Shown here piece after piece: positions 20,183-31,850 of a stretch of 64,000 bases of DNA. Location of the stretch: positions 82,001-146,000 of the forward strand of contig CAUYUJ010014257.1 in the NCBI GenBank assembly GCA_963575745.1. Direction: 5' to 3'. The notes under the pieces were generated by a model. That model worked only from the letters and a program-made list of their open reading frames with translations. It did not search any database and was not told the origin of the DNA. The translations under genes and the position numbers were made by a program. Each line of letters starts with the position of its first letter. The stretch's first letter is position 1. This DNA is from Prorocentrum cordatum (lineage: Eukaryota; Sar; Dinophyceae; Prorocentrales; Prorocentraceae).

Positions 20183-21511
20183 ATGTCGGTAGACATATCT
20201 CCTTCTGGAAGTCCGATTGGCGATCGGGAACAAACCCCAGGCCCGTATGGGCGAAAGGGCATAACAGCGAGACCTAGGCGAAGCGCGTTCTCGTCTTGGA
20301 GTGCCACATCGACGGAGTCAATCAGCCCGATTCCGAATGCTACACATACAATCGTGCCTGCCACTGGTGAAACCAGTCGGCAAGGGGAAGCCCATGAGAA
20401 CGCAGGCGTGTACCCCAGCGCCCCAGGCGAATGGGCAGGTACGAATAGAGGCGCCCCCGTCCCGATCGCATTAAATGGGCAATTCGGCCACGACAGTGAT
20501 GATCCCATTGATAAAGAGCATGAAATAAGTTCAATGGAGACAGATTTTGATAATATCAACAACGAAATCTCTTTGAGCCGAGAATTGTCCCTGATGGTGG
20601 AAGAATGCCTCCCCGCCCAAGGCGAGAGGTGGTCCCCGGATGGGCCTGGCGAAGATACCAGTATCTTGACGCCTCAGGCGGACAGGACTGAGACTCAGGC
20701 GAAGCATGAGAGGGAGTCCACAGGACGGACTCCTGCACCTCATTTCAAGAAGCAGGGAAACGAGGATTATGACCTAAATGTCTCACCACTGAAAGAAGGT
20801 TTCTTTCGTCCCGCGGTCACCTCATGCGACGGGCAACCCTCGATACCAGCTGTTGCTGAGGATGAGGAAATGGTTGGACAACCAGCTTCGTGCACTGAGC
20901 TAATATAACAGGACGAGAGGGATGAGGAGCTCTTAGACGTACCCAAACCCCCGGAAAGTATTTTTGTTCGCCCCAGATCGAATGCGTCTATAAAGGGAAG
21001 ACCTAACATACCTAGATCAGGAGCATTATCTACTTCAAGGGGCAACAGTACCATCTCTATAATGGAGGCATGCTGGAACCCAAACCTTGACTGCACGCCC
21101 CAGGCGGAAAGCAGATGTCCGGGGAAAGCCTACAGGCCAGAAGGTGCAAGTAGGCATCCAGTTTGTAAGAGTTGCTCTGAAGTATGCTCCAAGTGTAATG
21201 TCCAATGGTTGTGTACCGAGTGCCTTCCTATGGAAGAACACAACTGCACTTATCTTCTCATGCGGGCTATTCAGGATCAGGCTAGGCTAGCTGAGGCTAA
21301 CACCCAGCGAGACTTCCTCGCAAGTGAAGCACAGTTGGCCGAAAGGGCCCGTCTGGATCGAGAGGAGATGACTGCAACCATGGCAGAAATTCGGAGGACG
21401 TTAGAGGCTGAGAGACTCGCCCTAGCTGTGGCCGCTAGAGAGCGAGAACGAGAACTGATGGAACACATGTATCATCAGACCGCGGCCGCCAAGCGGCAAG
21501 CGGAGATATAA
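20183..21511 (+). pseudogene. Gag-region remnant: disordered part and Cys-rich coiled coil
   Basis: Two frames. 20183-20908 encodes a disordered Ser/Pro/Glu-rich stretch. 21062-21511 encodes a Cys-rich motif (CKSCSEVCSKCNVQWLCTEC, B-box-like spacing) followed by a long coiled coil rich in Arg/Glu/Ala. They are separated by a stop at 20908 and a frame change. The coiled coil continues past the stop at 21511 in neighbouring frames to about 21820. Short palindromes such as CGCCTCAGGCG and AAGATACCAGTATCTT are dense here. Position upstream of the fingers and protease suggests a gag-type structural protein. Confidence 0.4.
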
Positions 21512-23382
21512 AGCCGAGAGCAGATGCCATGAGATGCTGGCTTCAGAACGACAGGCCGTCGCGGCGGCAAATGCTCAGTCTGTTAATGTCGAAGCGGTCA
21601 CCGCGGCCGTTGCGGTGGCTAGAGTAGAAGGATAACAAATCGCTACAGTCAGGGCGGAGCGAGAAAAGCAGACCTTACAAGAAGAGCTTAGAAACGCAAG
21701 GCTGGAAGCGGTTAACATCCAGGCAGTAGCTGCGAAGATAGCCGACCAGAACAATCAAGATTTGGAAGAACTTAGATCGCATGAAGGAGCCAGAACATCC
21801 CTGCAGCGCGTGCAATCGAACAATGCTAAATGCCAGCCGGCCAGGCCGACTGGGGCGGACATACATCTATTGTCAGCGGCTTAGTCGTCTGGCACTGTGT
21901 CCGTTCCATTACAGTTCGACTTGACAAATGTGGCAAACGCGGGAATGTCAACCCTGCTGATAAGAGAGGGGGCGCAGTCTCCACCCGCGGAACGGGGAGA
22001 AACTCAAGCAGAGAGTTCTATAGTCGCTCAGTTTTGTTCGGCTTGCTTTCGCCCGAGGACGGGTACTTGCGCTGGCTGTGGCCGGTCGGCTTGTGAAGAT
22101 CATTTCGATGCGAGCACTAGAAGATGTTCTAAATGTGTTTTTCGGGGGGTCAAAGGTCGGCCGCCAACGTGCGAGAAGCAGAGGCCATGGCGAACGCAGC
22201 TGAGACAGAGAAAGGATTGATGAGGGCCAAAGCCATCATCACGAATCCAACTCCGTATACTGAACATAAACAAGGAAAGGGCTCACTTTGGGCTCATTTG
22301 ATTTGCCGTTACTATCACGAGACACTCCTGTGAGGCCGTTGTTGCGCGATAACTTTACTATCCCCGGTCCTGCCCTAGAGGGTCCAGCTAAGCCGAGTAT
22401 CCCTGAGAATGGATTTCCAACTAACATTAAACTGACGAGGTCTAGTGACGACAACATACTCGCAAACTACCGCCATCCGCAAAGGATGGCCCTATGGGAC
22501 CGACGGCGGCTAAGTCGTCGGGCGGTGAAGGACAGGGCGGGGACGGAGACGATAAGAGTGACGCTCCGAATTCCGAGAGCACGTCAATGCGGGGCGATGA
22601 TCGTGGCAAACGACCGCATAAATCGCCTCCAGGAAGCCCAGGGGGTTCAGATCCTCGGATGGCGGAGGCAGCCGCGGGGGACCTCAGGGCCCTCGCGGGC
22701 CGCAGGATCCAGGTGTTAATGATGAAAGTACGCCGCTAGATCAATGGAGACAGGTTGGTAATAATCAGAAAATCGACCTAATGGATACCCCCCAATGTTG
22801 CAAACATAAGGGAGTGGCAAATTCATGCGATCGGCGATCGCCGGATCGTCGCCTGAGAGTCAGGCAGCGCATCGCTGGATCGCGGAAGCTATGGACCCAG
22901 CCGTGGACGATGAGCAGCTGAAAGATGCAGGGCGCTTTCAGCGTCTTGATCTTATGAATGCTACTAATATGATTGCCAAAATTCAACAAAATGCGAAGAA
23001 ATCGCAGCCAGCATTGTCATCATATCCATTTCCTTCAACAGATCCAACGGATGGAATACAGCGCCCAGAATGAGGGAAGGCTCTTAACTGGACGCGAGAT
23101 GGTACGAGCCATTTGCCAGTGGTGCTCTGTCAGATCGGAGTTGGGCCAATATTCCATTTCGCGTGATATCTTTAAGGTAGTTATTGACCCCACAGGCCAG
23201 ATGCTGACCTGTATCATTTCTATAATGAATGGACAGACGTATACCAACGGCTCTGCGGCGCCCGACCTCCGTCTGATGAAATGAGGGCCTCAATTCATGC
23301 ACACTTCATTGAGCAATGCAGAAAACCGAGCAAGCTGAACTTTGCGTGCCAACTATACGACATGTCAAGAGACAAATCACCA
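21512..23382 (+). other. Broken coding remnant of the gag region
   Basis: Short plus-strand pieces with coding-like composition but no frame longer than about 140 codons. One (about 22030-22130) gives CSACFRPRTGTCAGCGRSACEDHFD, a second Cys-rich finger. Another (23084-23280) gives MVRAICQWCSVRSELGQYSISRDIFKV split across frames. Probably continuous gag sequence damaged by indels. Confidence 0.4.
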
Positions 23383-23539
23383 CCCACCAAACCACCCCAA
23401 CCCAACCCGAAGACTCAGATTTACCCTCGATTTCTAGTGGGGGGGGGTCCGGGAACGTCGAAAAAACACGTATGGAACCCTTGCCCCCCCAACCCGAAAT
23501 TCGGGCCTTCGGGTTGGGTTGGGGTGGTCTGGTAGGTAG
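23383..23539. mobile_element. Small inverted-repeat element, family 3, copy B
   Basis: About 157 bp with inverted ends: ACCACCCCAACCCAACCCGA on the left against TCGGGTTGGGTTGGGGTGGT on the right. Same family as 15751-15908. It sits inside the retroelement's gag region, so it inserted after, or travels with, that element. Confidence 0.7.
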
Positions 23540-23739
23540 TCAACAAAATGGGACATGGCGTGAAGAGCTATGAATGGCTGATGGAGCAGATTGAGGAAAT
23601 GATGTTGCGAGAAAAAGAAGAATGGAACATCAGCGTGCATGAGGGTACCTTGAAACCAACGTGCTAGGCAGGCACGATTAGGCGGAGGTGGGGTAATGAC
23701 AACCGAAGGAATGCCGGCGGCAAAGCCGCTCCGGCAGAA

Positions 23740-24462
23740 GTGGCAGCTAAGCTGGGGAAATCCACTGATGTCATGAAAAGCGGATTGACTAAGGGCGAGA
23801 CGACGTGTAAGTACGTGCGTAAGGGCGAAACCTGCCCATATGCAGGGAAAGGTTGTCCGTTTAATCATAAGAAGCCCAAGAGTGCCGCGCCGGCTCAGCC
23901 GTGCACGGGAAAGAAGTCGAATGCCGCTCCTGCCCAGGATAAGGGCACCAGAGGGAGATCAAAGGACCGAAGCCGAAAAGGGCAGGGCCGATCCCAGATC
24001 CCGACAGGCGGACGTAGAAAAGGAGCGCAACAGAAAAACAGGAGTCAATCCAATCAATCGCGCGGAAAAGAGAGCACTATTCCATGTTACGCGTATTCCC
24101 GAGATCCCAAGAATTGTCGAGGGCCAGCAGATGGTTGCAATAAGGCCCACAGAGGGCTGAGTGACGCTGAGAAGCTTAAACGCGACAAGTGGGATCAGTC
24201 GAAGCTTGACGCGGGGCAATCTTTGGGATGCGAGCGTGCGACTAAACAAGCCAATGCCGCCGCTGCCAATGTCTCATCGACAGGAGGTAACAGTGGCTCA
24301 AGAGCCTCTAGCACTAACTCTGAAAAACGTAGAAAGGATGGGGACAAGAGCAAAGGCAAAGGCAAAAGCAAAGACATGGTCTGCCGATCCTACAGGGAGA
24401 CAGGTAAGTGCTCGCGCGGCAAAGAGTGCTGGTTTGCCCAGACCACGGACGGTCATCCGTGA
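23740..24462 (+). CDS. CCCH-type zinc-finger protein (gag/nucleocapsid-like)
   Basis: A 240-codon frame with three fingers: CKYVRKGETCPYAGKGCPFNH, CYAYSRDPKNCRG...CNKAH and CRSYRETGKCSRGKECWF (last ligand lost or changed to Gln/Asp in FAQT). They are joined by long Lys/Arg/Ser/Gln-rich linkers. CCCH fingers bind RNA; in this position, before protease and integrase, they would serve as the nucleocapsid of the retroelement. A perfect 13-bp hairpin (23717-23729) lies just upstream. The frame is intact for its length, although upstream sequence is not. Confidence 0.6.
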   Translation: MAAKLGKSTDVMKSGLTKGETTCKYVRKGETCPYAGKGCPFNHKKPKSAAPAQPCTGKKSNAAPAQDKGTRGRSKDRSRKGQGRSQIPTGGRRKGAQQKNRSQSNQSRGKESTIPCYAYSRDPKNCRGPADGCNKAHRGLSDAEKLKRDKWDQSKLDAGQSLGCERATKQANAAAANVSSTGGNSGSRASSTNSEKRRKDGDKSKGKGKSKDMVCRSYRETGKCSRGKECWFAQTTDGHP

Positions 24463-24547
24463 CAATGGCTCCGCACTGGCGGCTCAGCCGTCAGTGCTTG
24501 AGGAATGATACATATAATTTTGTTAAGGGCATACTTCCTTATCTTCC

Positions 24548-25717
24548 TTGCTCGATGGATGTGGCGAAGCCTGCGTCGGTCAAACGGCAAGCGCGGGGGT
24601 CAGAAAAAGACCCACTGACCAAGACAGTTTGGGTGCCATAGCGTGCCCTGCTCCGTTGTTTCGGGGCCTCCCTGGGCAGAAACAAACCAGCCCTAAGTTT
24701 TTGAAAGCTGTTGCTGATGCCGGCGGAGGAGACTACTGGAATCCCTCCGGCGATGAGTTTCACCAGGAAAGCCGGAAACAGGTCGAGAGTCTCGTCAATG
24801 TCCTTGCGACTTTCCTGTACCCCCTTTCTCGGGGCGCGATCAAGAAGTACTGGTGCGTCCCCCTAGTAAGAGTTGCATCCGACATCAGAACAGCGACAGA
24901 GGCAATCTCCGTGTCCGTTTTCACCCCTCTACTGAGGAAGCCACTATCACTTGGAGAAAGGCGCGTCGCCACGACTTGAAAGAGTTGCCTTCGAGTAGCG
25001 AAGCTAGATGGAGGTTCCAAGGAAAAGTGCGCAGACAGATATCTACTCAGTCGAGGGCATCTACTGCAGAAGCTGTGATCAGAGCGTCGGACCTGCAAGA
25101 TGAAGTCTGGCAGCTCTGGTTGAAAACTAAGGAGGGGGAAGAGAGCCCGCACGGCGCAGCCGCTGCTGGATGCACAGACAAAGATGCTGCGTATCTTGGC
25201 GCGCTGAGCTCCATCATTGACACTGGATGTGGGTATAACCTCGTAGCGGAGAAATAGAAGTGCAGGTGCAATGATATTGTTTCGAAAGCTTCCGCGATCG
25301 ATCACTCTGAATACTGCTGGGGGTGAATCCAAGGCCCTCGGTTCAGTTCGCATCGCATGTCCTAAATTTAAGGGTGGTAGTTTTAACGCTTCAGTCATGC
25401 CGGAGACTCCGTGCGTGATTTCGGTCGGAGAGCGGTGCATGGATCGCGGCTTTAGCTTCTTTTGGCCAGCAGGCCAAAGACCCTACCTGCTAGTGCCCAA
25501 TGGCCAAAGAGTGGACCTGGCTGTTGAGGGTAAATACCATACTTGGCCCTATCAGGCAAAGAGGCGCTGGGTCAGTGGATGTGCGCGGTTGCCGCCGGAG
25601 GGGTTGAAGCCCCCGAGCGGTGGTGTTGCGTGGCGCCAGGCGCCAAGGCATTCCTGGACAATGTGGAATCGGCGGGGGGCCCTCCGCCCCATGCTGCCCA
25701 GACTCGCGTTACCATAG
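24548..25717 (+). pseudogene. Retroelement aspartic protease
   Basis: The frame at 24853-25257 ends in SSIIDTGCGYNLVAEK, where IIDTG is the catalytic Asp-Thr-Gly of retropepsins. A TAG follows, and the next frame (25271 on) continues ITLNTAGGESKALGSVRIACP ... CVISVGERCMDRGFSFFWPAG, the rest of a copia-type protease fold. At least one stop and one frame change interrupt it. It would have cleaved the gag-pol polyprotein. Confidence 0.6.
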
Positions 25718-27003
25718 ACCTGCATGCACATGAGTTGATTGGAACCCACAGCTACGCTGATGGGCGGCCGACTGAGATCGCGCCCGCCTCTCCATCTTCG
25801 ATAGACCCTCCGGATACCATTACCTACTTCTACTATTCGCTTCAAAAGGCTTGTGAAAGCGGTTGGAATCGGACGCCGACCGGTATCGCTGCTTTCAAAA
25901 GTCTCTCAGCTTTGCCTGACCACTGTCAAGCCGTCGGTCAGTGCGACGAGCAGCCCGGCAAAGCCGAGGCCTGCGTCGCCGCATACAGGCGCCCACGTAG
26001 GTACGGAGTTTCAGGATACCTTCCTTACGATATAAACCGAGGACTGGACTCATATGTGTGCAACGTGGCCCCAGGACCCGGGGAGGGTGAAGTTGGAGAC
26101 GCTGACTGTGTCGATTTAGTCGACGTCGACGCACCGCCAGATTTAGACCCAGACGTTGCGGAGGTTGAGGTGTCGGATAGCCTTGCCGAGCGGCTAAAGA
26201 AGGCCGCGGCCCCCCTGCCGCACCTTCTAACTCATGCTCCTAAGATCCCATATTGTTCAGTGTGCAATTGGGCCTAAGCTACCAGAAAGCAACAGCGCAA
26301 AGCGCAAAGCAAAGGGCTAAAGGTTCCCCGCCCATGCGCGAACCCCAATTCGTTCGGACACCTGACGACGACGGACCATTGGTTTGCGATGGATGAACTA
26401 TCGCGGGGGCTCCACGATGAGACCGCGTGTGTGACTTTTCGCGACCGAGCTACGGATTTTCTTGCCGCTCAGGGTGTACTCAACAAGTCTGCGGTTCACG
26501 TCTGCAACTTTTTAGTAAACCTGAGAGCCCCGCAGGAAAAGTTTTACTATTGTTATACAGATGGTGCAAGAGAGCTTGCGAGGGAATGTTACGAGCTCAA
26601 TATTGCCCATGATCCCACCATCCCAGGAAACAAGAAACATATCGCTGTTGCAGAGCGTGCAAATGGCGTGGTGCAGATGGGGGCCAGAGCCTTACTCATG
26701 CAGGCTGATCTTCCGCCACCGTTTTGGACCTACGCGGTCCGTTACTTTTGTTTATGCTACAATACTCGAACCCCAGCAGAGGGACAGTCAAGTTGGGAAC
26801 GACGCTCTGGGTGTAGATTCGATGCTCCGCTCCTCCCCTTTGGGTCCCTCATGCGCTATGTGTCTCCACCTGAGTCCAGATTTCGGACCACCAAGACTGG
26901 CGCAACGATGATTCCAGGGGTTTACTTGGGGTATGTGCACAGAGCGGGGGGGCTGGTTGGACCGGACAGCTACGTCGTCCCTCTGGACAATTGGACGGAC
27001 TGA
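25543..27003 (+). pseudogene. Copia-type integrase (HHCC and catalytic core)
   Basis: The first frame ends (26200-26277) with PHLLTHAPKIPYCSVCNWA, the His-Cys zinc-binding box before the integrase core; a stop follows. In 26350-27003 the core reads HWFAMDELSRGLH, then YYCYTDGARELARECYEL (second catalytic Asp) and KHIAVAERANGVVQMGARALLMQADLPPPFW (catalytic Glu), ending with a chromatin-proximal region MIPGVYLGYVHRAGG. The enzyme would insert the cDNA copy into the genome. The stop between HHCC and core makes this copy defective. Confidence 0.75.
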
Positions 27004-28557
27004 ACATGGAAACAGGGCGTACCCCAGAGGGAAAACGACCCACCATTGAGAAGTCTGACCAGGTGTACAGCAACATCTTAGATGGTACTGCTGATGACCA
27101 GTCGCCTCAATCCCCTTTGCGAAAAGCGTACGAGAAAGCGGCAACAGAGGTGCGATCCGTCACAATCCCTACAGAAACAGGAGAAGCTGCGGCCGTCCCA
27201 GACGGACCTCAACCAGCCACAGGGATAAGACCGGACAGTATGTTTAATGCTGATGATCCTGCTATTTCTATGCCACCGCCTTCTCAAGGAGGCGAGGGCT
27301 CTCCTCACTTCGACTCAGAGGCCGATCTAGAAGACGACGGCCTAGGTGGTTTGTGTGTGGATGACGAGCCTATTGTAGTTGACGGTGGGGATCCTCAGCG
27401 CGGTTCCCATCCAGCAGACAAGAATCAAAAGCTGGGACTCGCACAACTCGAGTATCGTCTGGACAGACAGTCCACCTTCTCAGCGGCTAAGCCGCGTGAG
27501 AAGGTTCCCGGGAGAGGACGGTTTCTTGATCGAACAACCCAAAACCTGGACACGATGGGAATACTTCGAGGACAGACGAATCGTCGTGGGACTTACAAAA
27601 GAGGAGTTGACACATAAACTTCCATTGGCAGGTCGTCGAAAGACATGTAGCATTCGAGTTGTTCTTTACTATGATCCCGATTGCGTGCCTATAACTCGAG
27701 TGTGGGTAACAGACCCAGACCCGAAGTACGGTGCCCAATGGCTGAAGAAGCTGCCTGAATCCACCAATCCTGGGATACATCCGGGACGATGGTTTCACGT
27801 GAATCAGGCACAACGTCGACAGGCTGTGGAACAATACACGGCAGAAAAGAGAGGATTCTTCGGTGTCGAAGATCCTGGCCCCTGCCTCGGCCTTCTGCGT
27901 GACATTGGCCTGGATGTGGGCGATCCACCGACTCCGCCCGAACCCGCAGAGGCTCAGCCACTTGCGGCTCTCCCTGAGGCCAGGCTACCAGTAACTAAGG
28001 TGGCTGAGCGGCTGCGCCGCTTTAAGAAAAACGGCCTGTGCTACACTCCTGGCAGCGGATGCGGGGCGGCGTCGCGACTTACCCAGGGTGGTCGAGCCGC
28101 GCCTGCGACTGATGAGTCCTCGGAGGAAGATGATTCGGTAGGACATCTTTCGGATGATGAGGATATTTGGTGGAAGCAGACATGGTCTGGGGGCGCTATT
28201 GCACGAGATGGGCTTCCCTCCGGCTCAGCCGGTGGGGATCCTTTGTCCGATGATGACGATGACGAGCCTGAGGACAACCGTGAGGCAAGCCAGACCCCGA
28301 GTCCGGCGGCCGCCGCGTCGCGGCGAAGTGTGCCTCGGATGCCGCTACAGCATAACTTGGAGGCAGATCCCAGTCATCGTGAAAAGGAACAGTTTGATTT
28401 GCAGTACTTCTACAATCCTTTTACTGACCTTATTTCAATCGTCGATGAACCCTTCCAACTTCCCAACGATTGGCAACGCGCCCGCATAGATGCCGCGGTA
28501 GCCAGATCTGTCTCAAAAGACGAGGCCAAGGCGAATCAGATGCCCAAGCTGCCTTGA
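26991..28557 (+). pseudogene. Linker between integrase and reverse transcriptase
   Basis: Two overlapping frames: 26991-27617 (acidic, Pro/Ser-rich) and 27379-28557 (391 codons). The second contains TQNLDTMGILRG-adjacent sequence in one frame and, in the other, the coherent stretch VWVTDPDPKYGAQWLKKLPESTNPGIHPGRWFHVNQ, then an acidic linker and FQLPNDWQRARIDAAVARSVSKDEAKA at the end. A frame shift near 27600 is implied. No enzyme motif is present; the position is that of the copia integrase-RT tether. GCGGCTAAGCCGC (27483) and CCGGCTCAGCCGG (28220) lie in frame. Confidence 0.45.
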
Positions 28558-29290
28558 GAAAAGAATGGGACACTTTGCGAGCTATAGGCACATGGATAGA
28601 GGATGGCGTCAGAGAATACTCCGATGTAGTTGCCGAACTCAAGGGGAGGTCGGCTCATTTTGGCCGGCTCTCTGCGATCCTCGTTGAAAAGAACTCGGGG
28701 TTGCCGTTCGGACATGCAGATCGCAAGTATAAAGGTGGGTAGTCTTCGATGGTTCGAGTGTTAGAGATCAAAATAAGGATGTGGCATTATTCCAGGAACT
28801 TTCCAGCGGCCCCGCTACGATGCAGGCTAGCAAAGCAGCTGACACCTACGGGCTATTCGAAGGTCATAGCATCGAGCAAGCGGACGCCCGCCTTGCCTAC
28901 ACTCAGTCGAAGCTAGGGGGCACCCCCACATGGGTTTTCTTGCCTCGAGACGAATGGCCTAAAGCATGGTCGCACATGCGTAACCCTGTATGACCGCAGT
29001 ATCTCTCATTGTACGGGCACCCTGATTCAGGTGGATATTGGGGGCGGCATTGTGAAGGACATGTTACGGCAAGAGGCTTTGTGAAGTGTAGTCCGTGGCG
29101 CAGCTGTTACTTCCATAAAGAGTTACACATCTTTCTGATTATATGTTGTTGATTTCAAGCTGTCGGGGCCTGCCAGCAAGCTTGCTGAGGGCTGGAAGTT
29201 ACTTCAAGAACCCTCTGATAACTGTCCCAAGGGAATAGAGATAGACCCTCCAACTGCTGTTGGAAGATACTTGGGATCATAGAGTATGAC
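28470..29290 (+). pseudogene. Copia-type reverse transcriptase, inactivated
   Basis: Segments in different frames give EWDTLRAIGTWIEDGVREYSDVV, FGRLSAILVEKNSGLP, then VRDQNKDVALFQELSSGPATMQASKAADTYGLFEGHSIEQADARLAYTQSKLGG (printed here only to show order: KDVALFQELSS, YGLFEG, ADARLAY) and LPRDEWPKAW, followed by QYLSLYGHPDSGGYW and CYFHKELHIFL. These match copia RT blocks. The active site near 29140 reads YVVD in place of YVDD and sits behind a 2-base deletion relative to the preceding frame. Polymerase activity is therefore lost. Confidence 0.7.
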
Positions 29291-30300
29291 ATGCCAGAGT
29301 TCTTTGAATCCTGTGTTGCATTATATGCTCAACTAACGGACACCGACCCAGCCACTTATCCGGCCGCGGGTGCCCCGTTTGGCTTTGAACTCACTGATCC
29401 CGAAGATGGCCAGGGCGGCCCACGAGGCGAGATATACTGCCCAGCTGAGGAGGCAATAGCGTCAGACTTGCGAATCAATGTTGATTCCGGCCCCCCTGAT
29501 CGAAACGTAGAAGTTATTGGCCTTGACGCCGCAGTAGCAAGTCCTGACGACCCCGAGCCACCGACTCAGTCGGGTGTGCTTCAACCTATTGCCGCAACAG
29601 TATCGATGAAGATATTTTATGGTGCGAGACTGGCAAGATGCGATCTGCTCCGTGCCGTCAAACCGCCAGTTGCATTACAAAATGGATAGAACAACAAGGC
29701 ATGGATTTATTCCGCCTCATATGTTATATCATATGTACCCCCCCATTGCCGCATGACCTCGTGGGTAGGCGACAAAAAGGAGGACGTTCTGTTAAAGCAG
29801 TATCTGATGCAGACTTGGCAAGTGACATTCGCACGCATCGGAGCACGAGTGCCAGTTATCAAGCTATTTGGGGCCCATGCACTAGAGCTGGGCAGTCTAT
29901 GGGATCGCAAAGACGCGTGTGTTTCCCATAGTACACTCAGGCTGAGATTGTCGCGGCTGACCTGGCGTTATGCAAGGAGCTGCTCGCGGCGCTACCGCTT
30001 TGGGAAATGCTGCTTGACAGACCAGTGCGATGTCTATTTTTGGAAGATAACCAAGCGGTTTGTAAAGTCATCAAGGCAGGTGGGTCAATGAAGCTAATGC
30101 ATCTCCCGAGAACGCATAGATTTGATGCTGCAGCTGTGTCCGAACAATTTTCTCGTGGCCTTGTTGAGCTCCAATATGAAAGAACTCAAAGAGAGGCTGC
30201 CGACATTGGAACCATAAGATTGGTTGACCCTTTGGCTTGGGTTAAGGTTCTATATATTGTCAACATTGTTACACCTAAATTCTGGGCCGCTAAGCGGTAG
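29291..30300 (+). pseudogene. RT C-terminus and RNase H, broken
   Basis: 29291-29689 encodes the connection (MPEFFESCVALYAQLTD ... SMKIFYGARLARCDLLRAV). 29700-30090 holds SWVGDKKEDVL. 30007-30300 encodes CLFLEDNQAVCKVIKAGGSM, LPRTHRFDAAAVSEQF and QREAADIGTIRLVDPLAW, the end of a copia RNase H (EDN, RTHR, ADI blocks). Several frame changes separate them. RNase H would remove RNA from the hybrid during reverse transcription. The frame stops at 30300 right after a CCGCTAAGCGG hairpin. Confidence 0.7.
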
Positions 30301-30377
30301 CAAGATTATCTAAACTCGATGATTTCAGACGGACTTCCCTTGAAACCTGGGGGGATTCTGAAGCCCCGCTTGGGCCC

Positions 30378-31850
30378 TTGTTCGGCCTTGCGGAGAGGAG
30401 CTGTTGTACCAAGCAAAAAGATGAACATAAAGAAAAGCGCCCCAACAAGGGTATACCCGTTGTGGCCGCCCCCGGCAAAGCCGCGGAGGCATGCGCTCCC
30501 GGCGCAGCGGCGATTGCGGATGCATCCGGCTTCGCCGAAGATGCAGGTAATATCATTTTTCTAATGACTAAAGAAGGTTACAGCAGAAGCTCCGAGAAAA
30601 CGAGAGCGATGGATACTATAACCAAGAAATGTTCTGATCGCGAAATGAAAACAATGATTGACATGACGGATCGTGAAAATGAGTCAGATACTTCCATGGC
30701 GCCGGAAAGCGTGGAATATATTCCCAGTGACAACCGTTTTCTTCCTCATCCTCCACCTGCTGCGGCTGCCAGTTTCTTGGGCAAAAAGGACACATGGGTG
30801 CAACAAGGACAGAGTTTGAAACGATGGCATTCTGTTCCGAGACTTGTTACGTTCATACCTGCAATCGGTGATTGTCCCGTCGACCCCGAAAAATTAGATG
30901 ATAAGCGCCGCGCCTATGCTGTTAATATCCAGCAAGGTTTGACGATTGACCGCATTGACAATTGGCGCGACGAAGAGAGTAGTTATCATCACCCATTTGA
31001 ACATGTCTCGAATGGTGATTCCAGCGATGGCGACTATTGCCCGAGTAGATGGACCGGATACACAGAGTTCTGGATCCGAGAAGATTGCGCCCCGGCCACT
31101 CAGTGGACCAGGGAAAGGCTTTTATTATAGTACTGTTGTGGCCCTCAAAGCAGGATAGGAGACCCAAAGAATTCCGCCGACAACTCATGTAAGGTGATTC
31201 GATACACCGAGAAGGAAGACATGAGGACGGATGAGGGACTTAGAATAGCACTGAACGACATTACTACGTTCAAGGGAAAACATATCATGCGGTGGGGTTC
31301 TATGCCTTGCACGGGGGGCTCTCCCTGGCAATATGTGAATGAAGCGCATTATTTCCGTGTTGGAAATCATAGAGCGATGCGTAGGCTTCGTGGTATTAGG
31401 ACTGATTTCAGATACCTGTTTTGGAATTTTCAGGAGATTACCCGCGCTGTGCGCAAAGCGGGGGGCATTGTTTGTATTGAATGGCCTAACTGGTACAATT
31501 ATTGGAGGGGCCCTCAGGTAAAAGGTTTCATGAGAGAGCTAGAGTTTTTCTAAGACGGCGTTGCGCGGCTGTGCGTATGGGTTAAAGGATAGCAAGGGCA
31601 ATTTCATGTAAAACCCCTGGGCGATAGCTACTACCTCTTCTGTTGTTGCGGAGGGGCTGGAGCGCAGATGCGATGGCGCGCGCGAGTATGTCGAGGCTAG
31701 AGGGCGAGAATCCAAGAGCGCAGAAGATTACACGGAAATTTTTGCTAAGCAGGTCCATATTGTCATTGCTCGTGCTGCAGAGAAATGTTTGTCGTCTCGT
31801 CGTCCTCCTATCTCCTCCTCCACTCATGTTTGTGCCGCGGCCGTTTCGTC
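30378..31850 (+). pseudogene. Atypical methyltransferase-like protein of the retroelement
   Basis: 30378-31130 ends at a TAG after RERLLL, but the same frame goes straight on to YCCGPQSRIGDP, then KVIRYTEKEDMRTDEGL (31194-31553 frame), WGSMPCTGGSPWQYVNE, and GGIVCIEWPNWYNYW. Glycine-rich CCG-x2-S-x-IG, an acidic second strand, PC followed by TGGSPW, and a later EWP resemble motifs I, II, IV and VI of C5-type methyltransferases. Past a TAA at about 31552 the frame resumes with GCAYGLKDSKGNFM, another stop, then NPWAIATTSSVVAEGLERRCDG and REYVEARGRESKSAEDYTEIF. I associate this set with dinoflagellate retroelements; function as a methyltransferase is inference. At least three in-frame stops make this copy inactive. 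Confidence 0.45.
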
